Assembly: GCA_023428865.1 (NCBI GenBank)
Contig: JAEYWT010000372.1
Location: 1 to 5,880, forward strand
DNA from: Bacteroidota bacterium
Lineage (GTDB): Bacteria; Bacteroidota; Bacteroidia; Flavobacteriales_F; PHOS-HE28
Reading direction: 5' to 3'
Length of the DNA stretch: 5,880 bases
The position numbers and the translations under genes were made by a program. Below, piece by piece: positions 1 through 5,812 of this stretch (position 1 is the first letter of the stretch; each line of letters starts with the position of its first letter). The notes beneath the pieces were generated by a model. The model worked only from the letters and a program-made list of their open reading frames with translations. It had not been told where the DNA came from and did not search any database.

Positions 1-681
1 GTGCATGGCCACCCCATTGATGTGAACCCAGGCAAACTGTACGGTACGATCTACAAAGGAGGTTTCATCGTTCCCATCCTGATCAGCATCAACTTGATCG
101 TGCTCGTGTTCTCGGTGGAGCGCTTCATCACCCTGGGTCGTGCCAAGGGTAAGGGCCGCATCGATGAGTTCATCGTGAACGTGCGTCAGCACTTGGCCAA
201 CGACGATGTGGACAAGGCTGTTACCGTGTGTAACGAGCAGCAGGGTTCCGTGGCCAATGTGATGCGCAGCGGCCTGGAGCGGTACAAGACCGTGTTGTAC
301 GATGCAACGCACGATAAGGAGACCCGCTTGCAGAGTGTGAAGCAAGAGCTGGAGGAAGCCACCGCTCTGGAGCTGCCCATGCTCAGCAAGAACATGGTGA
401 TCCTTTCCACCTGCGCCAGTATCTCCACCCTCGTGGGTCTGATCGGTACCGTATTGGGTATGATCAAGGCGTTCAGTGCGTTGGCCACCTCCGGCACGCC
501 AGACGCCACCGCCCTGTCCACGGGTATCTCCGAGGCCCTCATCAACACGGCCCTTGGTATCACCGGCTCTACGCTGGCCATCATCTTCTTCAACTATTTC
601 AGCAACCGCATCGATGCCATCACGCACGGTATCGACGAAGCCGGTTTCAGCGTAAGCCAGACCCTGGCGAACCGCAAGTAG
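1..681 (+). CDS. exbB: ExbB/TolQ/MotA-type proton channel subunit, probably 5'-partial
   Basis: This is the inner-membrane proton-channel subunit of the TonB motor; with ExbD it converts proton motive force into movement of TonB. Three membrane segments are visible in the 226 residues: about 21-40, 131-155 and 174-199. A long cytoplasmic loop (about 45-128) lies between the first two, as in the family. The segment LVGLIGTVLGMIKAF (144-158) matches E. coli ExbB around Thr148 (here Thr150). GISEALINTA (175-184) matches the third helix, with Glu178 and Thr183 at the positions of E. coli Glu176 and Thr181. The reading frame is open at base 1. The GTG there may simply be an internal Val codon, since Bacteroidota ExbB proteins commonly carry a longer N-terminus, so the true start is probably upstream. 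It is the first gene seen in the exbB-exbD-exbD-tonB operon. Family assignment is secure; the N-terminus is not. Confidence 0.95.
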   Translation: MHGHPIDVNPGKLYGTIYKGGFIVPILISINLIVLVFSVERFITLGRAKGKGRIDEFIVNVRQHLANDDVDKAVTVCNEQQGSVANVMRSGLERYKTVLYDATHDKETRLQSVKQELEEATALELPMLSKNMVILSTCASISTLVGLIGTVLGMIKAFSALATSGTPDATALSTGISEALINTALGITGSTLAIIFFNYFSNRIDAITHGIDEAGFSVSQTLANRK

Positions 682-701
682 GGGTCGGACATGTCCGACC
701 C
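682..701. repeat. Perfect 20-bp palindrome between exbB and exbD1
   Basis: GGGTCGGAC and GTCCGACCC flank a central AT, giving a perfect 20-bp inverted repeat that begins on the base after the exbB stop codon and lies 44 bases before the exbD1 start. In RNA it would form a GC-rich hairpin. No T-run follows, so it does not look like an intrinsic terminator. Bases 699-702 (CCCG) can instead pair with 708-711 (CGGG), which would compete with the large hairpin. It could be an mRNA-stabilising or processing hairpin, a dispersed palindromic repeat, or a protein-binding site; the sequence alone does not decide. Confidence 0.8.
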
Positions 702-745
702 GACTTGCGGGGAGGATCATTCCATTCCATTAAACAAGAAGCAGC

Positions 746-1375
746 ATGTCAAAGATCAAAATGCCGAAGAGCAGTCCGAACCTGGACATGACTCCGATGG
801 TAGACCTTGCCTTCCTGTTGGTGACCTTCTTCATGCTCACCGCCCAATTTCGCCCGGAAGAAGCGGTGGCGGTGGACACCCCTTCGTCCTTGTCCCAATC
901 ACCCATTCCCATGACCAACATGATGACCATCGTGGTGGACACCTCCGGGAAGGTATTCTGGGATTTCACCGACAAGGGTGTACGGATCGCTGTGCTTGAA
1001 GAACTCGGTAAACGCGTGAACTACGTGCCCACCGACGCAGAGAAGATCAAATTCGTGAACGCCGGCCCCATCGGGGTGCCCATCCAGAACCTCAAAGGTC
1101 TTCTGGAACTCGAGACCGGTTCGGAACGCAAGGAGTACATGGCCAAACACGAGGGGATACCCGTGGACAGTACCAACAACCAGTTGTACGAGTGGATCAC
1201 TGTGACCCGCTCCATCTTCTGGAACGATGCAGGCCAGAATCCTATCGTCGCCCTTAAGGCCGATGGTAACACCAACTACAGCCGTGTGGCCGAGGTGATC
1301 CGCACCTTCCAGTCGCCGGGAGTCCAGATCAGCAAGTTCAAGATGATCACCGACCTCGAATCTTCGAGGATGTAA
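746..1375 (+). CDS. exbD: ExbD-family biopolymer transport protein, copy 1
   Basis: ExbD is the single-span inner-membrane partner that sits in the ExbB pore and carries the essential protonatable aspartate. The 209 residues show a short basic N-terminus (MSKIKMPK) and then DMTPMVDLAFLLVTFFMLT (14-32), with Asp20 at the position of E. coli ExbD Asp25. A periplasmic domain follows. Its end, about 166-205 (PIVALKADGNTNYSRVAEVI and following), is the usual ExbD C-terminal fold. The protein is longer than E. coli ExbD (141 residues) because of an extra periplasmic segment at about 90-150, which I recall as normal for Bacteroidota ExbD. The start is supported by an A-rich leader (TTAAACAAGAAGCAGC) and by the family N-terminus. 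It lies 64 bases after exbB, separated by the palindrome at 682-701. Confidence 0.93.
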   Translation: MSKIKMPKSSPNLDMTPMVDLAFLLVTFFMLTAQFRPEEAVAVDTPSSLSQSPIPMTNMMTIVVDTSGKVFWDFTDKGVRIAVLEELGKRVNYVPTDAEKIKFVNAGPIGVPIQNLKGLLELETGSERKEYMAKHEGIPVDSTNNQLYEWITVTRSIFWNDAGQNPIVALKADGNTNYSRVAEVIRTFQSPGVQISKFKMITDLESSRM

Positions 1376-1444
1376 GGAACCGATCGAACCTCTTTCAGAC
1401 TGTCGTGTACAGATCTTGCGAGAGGCCGACAAAAGACAAACGCT

Positions 1445-2086
1445 ATGGCACAAGTACCCGAAGGTGGTGGTGATGGCGGAGGGAAAGGGAAAAGGCGCGC
1501 GAAGAAGGCGAATACCCACATCGACATGACGCCGATGGTGGATCTGGCCTTCCTGCTGCTCACCTTCTTCATCCTGACCACCACCATGTACAAGCCGAGT
1601 TCGTTGCAGATGACGTACCCGGTACCACCGAACCCGAACGACCCTGCCCCGCCTCCCACGCAGCTGAGCAACGCCATCACACTGCTGCTCACCAAGAACG
1701 ATAAGATCTTCTACTACATGGGCGAATTCCGCAAGGAGCCCACGGAAAAAGGTCCGGCTACCACCTTGGAGCAGACCGATTTCAGCAAGGTGCAGAAACT
1801 GCTCGTGGACAACAACAAGCAGACCGTGGCCCAACTCAATGAACTGGCACGCCAGTTCAACGAGAAGAAGATCAGCGAAGAGGAGTACAACGAGAAACGC
1901 AAAGCGATCAAGGGCAATAAGGACAACCTCAAGGCCATCATCAAGACCGACGAGGAAGCACTGTACCGCAACATGATCGATATGGTGGACGAAATGGACA
2001 TCAGCGGGATTGGTTCGTATGGCGTGCTGGATAAGCTGAAGCCCGAGGAACAAGCGTTGTTGGATGTTGAAAAAGCCAAGCTCTGA
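1445..2086 (+). CDS. exbD: ExbD-family biopolymer transport protein, copy 2
   Basis: This is a second ExbD paralogue of 213 residues. It has a Gly-rich, strongly basic N-terminus (7-21), then HIDMTPMVDLAFLLLTFFIL (25-44) with the motor aspartate at Asp33. A Pro-rich linker follows (PVPPNPNDPAPPPT, 59-72), then the periplasmic domain. Residues about 123-157 form a charged, probably helical insertion (LNELARQFNEKKISEEEYNE within it). The conserved end is LKAIIKTDEEALYRNMIDMV and following (162-196). The transmembrane motif closely matches copy 1 in DNA as well as protein, but the periplasmic parts have diverged, so this is an old duplication and not a recent one. The 69-base gap from copy 1 ends in an A-rich leader (GACAAAAGACAAACGCT) that supports this start. 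The two ExbDs could form a heterodimer on the ExbB ring; that is inference. Confidence 0.93.
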   Translation: MAQVPEGGGDGGGKGKRRAKKANTHIDMTPMVDLAFLLLTFFILTTTMYKPSSLQMTYPVPPNPNDPAPPPTQLSNAITLLLTKNDKIFYYMGEFRKEPTEKGPATTLEQTDFSKVQKLLVDNNKQTVAQLNELARQFNEKKISEEEYNEKRKAIKGNKDNLKAIIKTDEEALYRNMIDMVDEMDISGIGSYGVLDKLKPEEQALLDVEKAKL

Positions 2087-2089
2087 GCC

Positions 2090-2923
2090 ATGGAATACCT
2101 GATCTTCATAGGGGTCCTGCTCGCTCTGTCCATCGCCATGGCCATGGACCTGAGCTGGAACAACGTGCTTACCAACACGCGTAACGAAATGGTCTTCGCG
2201 GACCGTAACCAAGAGTACGGCGCGTTCGTGCTGCGCCGCGATTACACCAAACGGCTCATCGTAGCGGTGGTGGGTTCCGTGCTCGTCTTCAGCCTCGCTG
2301 TGGGCCTTCCCAAGATCATTGCCGCGTTGAGCGGTGAAGTGGAAGTGGTGGAGGCCAAGAAGATCGTGGATGTGAACCTCGATCTGTTCGAGGAGGAGAA
2401 GAAGGAAGAACCACCACCACCTCCCGTTGAACCACCTCCACCCGTCAAGATCGAGAGCGTTCAGTTCACCCAGCTGGAAGCTGTTGACGAGCCGGTTGAA
2501 GAACCACCTCCCACCCAGGAAGCATTGGTAGAGACCAATGCAGGCACCGTGACCCAGGAGGGTGAGAAAGGTGAAGAACCGCCGCCGCCCGTAGAAGACG
2601 AGACCCCGCAGGTCTTCACCATCGTGGAAGAGATGCCTTCCTTCCCAGGTGGAGAGGCCGAGCTCTTCAAGTACTTGGGCAAGACCGTGAAGTATCCGCC
2701 CATGGCACAGGATGCCGGTATCTCGGGGGTGGTGTACATGACCTTCGTGGTGGATGAACAAGGCAAGGTGCGCGACCCCAAAGTGCTGCGTGGCATTGGT
2801 GGTGGTTGCGACGAAGAAGCCATGCGCGTGGTGAAGGCCATGCCCGCATGGGAGCCTGGTAAACAACGTGGTAAACCGGTGCGGGTGCAGTACAACCTGC
2901 CCATCCGGTTCACCTTGAAGTGA
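2090..2923 (+). CDS. tonB: Energy transducer TonB
   Basis: TonB links the ExbB/ExbD motor to TonB boxes of outer-membrane transporters. In the 277 residues one sees a cytoplasmic stretch typical of Bacteroidota TonB (31-55), the membrane anchor (about 56-79), acidic and Pro-rich periplasmic spans (EEPPPPPVEPPPPV 106-119, EEPPP 137-141, EEPPPPV 162-168), and the TonB C-terminal domain (about 184-277). That domain carries FPGGEAEL, YPPMAQDAGISG, GGGCDEEAMRVVKAMPAWEP and the terminal strand VQYNLPIRFTLK. The start is uncertain. ATG 2090 lies 3 bases after the exbD2 stop behind an A-rich leader, but adds a hydrophobic segment (residues 3-18) not expected in TonB. ATG 2138 or 2144 would give the usual N-terminus, yet the bases upstream of them are not A-rich. 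I keep 2090 with low certainty for the start and high certainty for the family. Confidence 0.95.
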   Translation: MEYLIFIGVLLALSIAMAMDLSWNNVLTNTRNEMVFADRNQEYGAFVLRRDYTKRLIVAVVGSVLVFSLAVGLPKIIAALSGEVEVVEAKKIVDVNLDLFEEEKKEEPPPPPVEPPPPVKIESVQFTQLEAVDEPVEEPPPTQEALVETNAGTVTQEGEKGEEPPPPVEDETPQVFTIVEEMPSFPGGEAELFKYLGKTVKYPPMAQDAGISGVVYMTFVVDEQGKVRDPKVLRGIGGGCDEEAMRVVKAMPAWEPGKQRGKPVRVQYNLPIRFTLK

Positions 2924-2930
2924 TCAACAG

Positions 2931-2963
2931 GAAGAGCGGCGAACCAGCCGCTCTTCTTCTTTC
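2931..2963 (+). terminator. Rho-independent-type terminator after tonB
   Basis: GAAGAGCGGC (2931-2940) and GCCGCTCTTC (2947-2956) form a perfect 10-bp stem with loop GAACCA, followed by TTCTTTC. It starts 7 bases after the tonB stop and is followed by the next start codon only 12 bases later. Stem strength and the T-rich tail suggest termination, though the tail is interrupted by C, so readthrough is plausible. Confidence 0.8.
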
Positions 2964-2975
2964 AGACCGTAACGC

Positions 2976-3176
2976 ATGTCATTCGCAAGCATCGCACGGC
3001 TCTCCATGTCCGCGTTCTATGTGTTCGCTGGCCTGATCTTCCTCTTCACCAACGTATTCGCCGATCGTATCACCGAGCATCGCACACTGATCGGTGCGGT
3101 GCTGCTGGGGTATGGCATCATGCGCTTCGTCATGTGGCGGCGCTGGCACAAGAACCAACAGAACGAACAGGTATGA
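2976..3176 (+). CDS. Small two-helix membrane protein, function unknown
   Basis: I do not recognise a named family. The 66 residues contain two hydrophobic segments, about 10-29 (SMSAFYVFAGLIFLFTNVFA) and 38-54 (LIGAVLLGYGIMRFVMW), joined by a short polar loop (DRITEHRT). A basic tail follows (RRWHKNQQNEQV). The positive-inside rule would place both ends in the cytoplasm. The stop codon overlaps the start of the next gene (ATGA at 3173-3176), which suggests translational coupling and argues that the reading frame is real. It sits between tonB and a PstS-like lipoprotein gene; from memory, small proteins of this type occur at this position in other Bacteroidota, but I could not check. A role in assembling or stabilising membrane complexes is possible but unsupported. 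Confidence 0.78.
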   Translation: MSFASIARLSMSAFYVFAGLIFLFTNVFADRITEHRTLIGAVLLGYGIMRFVMWRRWHKNQQNEQV

Positions 3177-4054
3177 GGAGCCATTTCATTCTACCGATGC
3201 TTCTGCTTGCGGCGTGCAAAGGCACGGCGCCCGATCCGGAGCGCGATGACGTTCCCACCAAGGGCGATATCCTGGTGGTTGCCGACAAGGACCTGGAGCG
3301 CATCATCGAGTCGCAACGGTATGTGTTCGAGAGCATCTATGCCGACGCTCGTGTGCGCGTGCGCTACATGCCCGAGGTGGCCTTGCGCAAGGCCATGCAG
3401 AACGATTCGGTGCGGGTGGTGTTCACCGCCACCTTGCCCGGTGCCGATGAAGTGGCCTTCTTCCGCAGCCGCAACCTGTACCCCGATGATGTGCCCATCC
3501 TCACTGATGGTATCGCTGTATTGAAAGCGCCCGGTGCTCTTTCGGATAGTGTTTCGGTGGATCAGTTGCGCAGCATCCTTAGCGGCAACACGGCGGGCCG
3601 CATTCTGGTGGACGATCTACACGGTGGCGTGCTCCGCTTTGTGGTGGATTCGTTGCTCGCCGGCAGGGCCGATGTGCTGAAGAACGTGCAGGTGGTGGAG
3701 AGCAGGGATAGCCTGATCACACACCTGGCCGCCGAACCTGACGCCATCGGATTGATCTCGTTCATCCACATCAGCGATCTCGATGATCCGGCGTGCAGGG
3801 CCATGCGTGAGCGCTTCACCCTGTGCCGGGTTTCCGGTGGCGGCCCAGCTGTGCTACCCAACCAGTCGTACCTGGCCGATGGGCAATACCCCTTGCGGCG
3901 CAAGCTTTACGCGGTGTTGAAGGAGGGAAAAACAGGTCTTGGCACCGGTTTTGTTTCCTTTGTGGCAGGCCATAAGGGCCAGCGCATCATCCTCAAGACC
4001 GGCCTCGCGCCACAGACCATTCCTGGTCGGGAGGTGGAGCTGGTGACGAACTAA
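3173..4054 (+). CDS. PstS-like substrate-binding lipoprotein
   Basis: This 293-residue protein resembles the periplasmic-binding fold of the PstS/PBP-like family. The ATG at 3173 is chosen because it gives a clean lipoprotein signal, MRSHFILPMLLLAAC, with lipobox LAAC and lipidated Cys15, and overlaps the preceding stop as ATGA; a start at 3134 would bury this signal. No acidic surface-export signal follows the Cys (KGTAP), so a periplasm-facing location is likelier. PstS-like landmarks are LYPDDVPILTDGIAVLKAP (102-110 core), VDQLRSILSGN (119-129), AIGLISF (181-187), YLADGQYPLRRKLYAV (223-238) and FVSFVAGHKGQRIILKTGLAP (250-270). The usual N-terminal GSST-type loop and the SGT phosphate-binding loop are not visible (DLHGG at 138-142 instead), so phosphate as ligand is doubtful. 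No pstC, pstA or pstB is adjacent in this window. Confidence 0.85.
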   Translation: MRSHFILPMLLLAACKGTAPDPERDDVPTKGDILVVADKDLERIIESQRYVFESIYADARVRVRYMPEVALRKAMQNDSVRVVFTATLPGADEVAFFRSRNLYPDDVPILTDGIAVLKAPGALSDSVSVDQLRSILSGNTAGRILVDDLHGGVLRFVVDSLLAGRADVLKNVQVVESRDSLITHLAAEPDAIGLISFIHISDLDDPACRAMRERFTLCRVSGGGPAVLPNQSYLADGQYPLRRKLYAVLKEGKTGLGTGFVSFVAGHKGQRIILKTGLAPQTIPGREVELVTN

Positions 4055-4058
4055 GCAC

Positions 4059-5720
4059 ATGAAACAGAATTTCCTTCGTAACGCATTGATGATCACAGCC
4101 TTCGGCGCTGTGGTCGGGGCACAGGCACAGACCGTGGCCGAAGCCATTGCATTGACCGAAAGCGAGCGCTTCGAAAAAGCAGGAACCACCTTGCGCAATT
4201 TGCTCGCCGCCAGCCCTACCGATGGTGAGGCGTGGTTCTACCTGGGCGAGAACTACTTCGAGAACGACCGTGAGGATTCCGCCGCCTATTGCTACAACAA
4301 AGGTGTGGAAGTGAATCCCCGCCAGCCGCTGAACTATGCAGGCCAAGGCAAGGTGCTCTGGGTGAAAGGTCAGCGCGACCAAGCGGTGGCCAAATTCAAC
4401 GAAGCCATCGGTGTCGCCACGGACAAAGCGAACAAGTTCACCAAGAAGCTACAGGCACAAACCCAGCGCGAAGTGGCCGAAGGCTATGCCAGTGGCAACA
4501 ACAAGGATCTGGCGAAGGCCATGGCTGCCGTGGATGCCGCCATCGCGCTGGATGCCACGGACCCGGAAGCGTTCATCCTGAAGGGGGACATCATGTGGGA
4601 GCAGAACCCCACCGATGCTTCACAACCCGTGGCCTTGTACAAGAAGGCATCGGACCTGCGCACCACCAGCGCCAAACCCGTTGCACGACGCGGTCTGGTG
4701 TATCACCGTGCACGCAACTTCGATGCGGCCATTGCGGAATACGACAAGGCCATCGGTATCGAACCAGGCTTCGCGCCTGCCTACCGCGGCCGAGCCGAGG
4801 CATACTTCGGTAAGCGCGATTTCGCCAAAGCAAAAGCCGATTACGACGAATACCTGAAGCTGAACTCTGGAAGCCAGAGCGCCATGGTGCGTTACGCACA
4901 GTTCCTCTACCTGGTGCAGGACTACAAGCAGTCGCTGGACCTGATCGACAAGTTGCAGGCGGCGGGCGTGGACAACAACACGTTACTACGGATCAAGGGT
5001 TACGACCAGGTGGAGCTGAAGGACAGCGCCAATGCGATGGCCACCCTCGACGCTTATTTCGCGAAGCAACCCCAGGAAAAGGTGGTGCCTAGCGATCTAC
5101 AGTACTACGGCCGCGCCGTTGCGTTGATGGGCAACGACTCCCTGGCTGGTGAGAAGATCATGGCGGCCGCCGCCATGCCGAACGCTGATCCGGACCTGTA
5201 TCTGGAAGCGGGTTCCTATTTCCAGAAAGCGAAACTGTTCGATCGTGCCGTGTTGGCCTACCAAGCCAAGACCAACTCCAGCAAGGTGGTGGTGAACGAC
5301 TGGTACTACCTCGGTGGCGCAGCGCAGAAAGCCGAACAATACGAAGTGGCCGACATGGCCTGGACCAAGTACACTGAACGACAGCAGAACATCTACCAAG
5401 GTTACCTTGGTAGAGCGCGTGCGAACGTGGGCTTGGACCCCGAGAAGACCACCTGGCAAGCACGACCCTTCTTCGAGGAAGCACTGCGTAAGATGAAGCC
5501 CGAAGACATCGCTGGTAAAGCCGCAAAGGATGCCGAAGAGGCCATGTTCTACCTCGCCTTCTACCATTTCTATGGCGCCAAGGACCTGCCCGCGGCCAAA
5601 TGCTGGTTCCAAAAGGTGAAAGAACTGAACACCGGCACCGAACGCACGAAACAATCCAGTGATATGCTGCTGAGCAAGGAACTGAAGGACCAGCCCGCAG
5701 CGACCTGCGACCTGCAGTAA
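4059..5720 (+). CDS. Exported tetratricopeptide-repeat protein
   Basis: This 553-residue protein has a Sec signal peptide (basic MKQNFLRN, hydrophobic core about 9-20) with a likely cut after AQA at residue 23, so the mature protein is periplasmic or outer-membrane associated. It is built almost wholly of TPR-like helix pairs. The clearest are about 56-90, 91-120, 169-200, 205-236 (KPVARRGLVYHRARNFDAAI and following), 237-270, 377-404, 413-446 and 494-526. Stretches such as 300-376 are more degenerate. No enzyme domain or further membrane span is seen. TPR arrays serve as protein-binding scaffolds, so it may organise a complex in the periplasm. It starts 4 bases after the lipoprotein stop, so the two are very likely translated from one mRNA. 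The repeats make a precise orthologue call impossible by eye. Confidence 0.92.
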   Translation: MKQNFLRNALMITAFGAVVGAQAQTVAEAIALTESERFEKAGTTLRNLLAASPTDGEAWFYLGENYFENDREDSAAYCYNKGVEVNPRQPLNYAGQGKVLWVKGQRDQAVAKFNEAIGVATDKANKFTKKLQAQTQREVAEGYASGNNKDLAKAMAAVDAAIALDATDPEAFILKGDIMWEQNPTDASQPVALYKKASDLRTTSAKPVARRGLVYHRARNFDAAIAEYDKAIGIEPGFAPAYRGRAEAYFGKRDFAKAKADYDEYLKLNSGSQSAMVRYAQFLYLVQDYKQSLDLIDKLQAAGVDNNTLLRIKGYDQVELKDSANAMATLDAYFAKQPQEKVVPSDLQYYGRAVALMGNDSLAGEKIMAAAAMPNADPDLYLEAGSYFQKAKLFDRAVLAYQAKTNSSKVVVNDWYYLGGAAQKAEQYEVADMAWTKYTERQQNIYQGYLGRARANVGLDPEKTTWQARPFFEEALRKMKPEDIAGKAAKDAEEAMFYLAFYHFYGAKDLPAAKCWFQKVKELNTGTERTKQSSDMLLSKELKDQPAATCDLQ

Positions 5721-5740
5721 CGCCGACCACACAACAGAGG

Positions 5741-5772
5741 GAAAGGGGGCTTCGGCTCCCTTTCTGCTTTCT
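5741..5772 (+). terminator. Rho-independent-type terminator after the TPR gene
   Basis: GAAAGGGGGC (5741-5750) and GCTCCCTTTC (5755-5764) pair over 10 positions with one G-U wobble and a stable TTCG loop, followed by TGCTTTCT. It begins 20 bases after the TPR stop codon and probably ends the transcription unit. Confidence 0.8.
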
Positions 5773-5789
5773 GGTAACTCTTGCCCGCT

Positions 5790-5798
5790 TACATTGTG
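5790..5798 (+). promoter_or_regulatory. Possible Bacteroidota -7 element
   Basis: TACATTGTG resembles the Bacteroidota -7 consensus TAnnTTTG only in part, and no convincing TTTG -33 element lies about 25 bases upstream, where the terminator tail TTTCTGG is found. The position, just after a terminator and about 15-20 bases before a new start codon, is right for a promoter. This is a weak call. Confidence 0.25.
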
Positions 5799-5812
5799 CG
5801 TCCATCGCAACC

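Noticed and set aside
1..3. GTG at base 1 as the true exbB start
   Set aside because: The frame is open to the window edge, so nothing shows that translation begins here, and Bacteroidota ExbB proteins usually have additional N-terminal residues.
691..999. A 102-codon + strand frame starting inside the palindrome and overlapping exbD1
   Set aside because: It runs out of frame through the conserved motor helix of ExbD, and its translation has no domain-like pattern.
1376..1444. Regulatory structure in the exbD1-exbD2 gap
   Set aside because: Only very short pairings (CTGT with ACAG, CCTCT with AGAGG) can be found, and no T-run or promoter-like element is seen.
899..2866. A 655-codon open frame on the minus strand, opposite exbD1, exbD2 and tonB
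   Set aside because: It is opposite three clearly identified genes. Its His-, Leu- and Gly-rich translation has no recognisable domain and is what GC-rich third-position codon bias on the other strand would produce.
3134..3172. Upstream ATG at 3134 as the start of the binding lipoprotein
   Set aside because: It would place 13 polar residues (MAALAQEPTERTG) before the lipoprotein signal and overlap the small membrane gene by 43 bases; ATG 3173 gives a standard lipobox at Cys15.
3173..4054. Naming the lipoprotein pstS and claiming phosphate uptake
   Set aside because: The fold is PstS-like, but the phosphate-binding loops are not visible and no pst transporter genes are present in this window.
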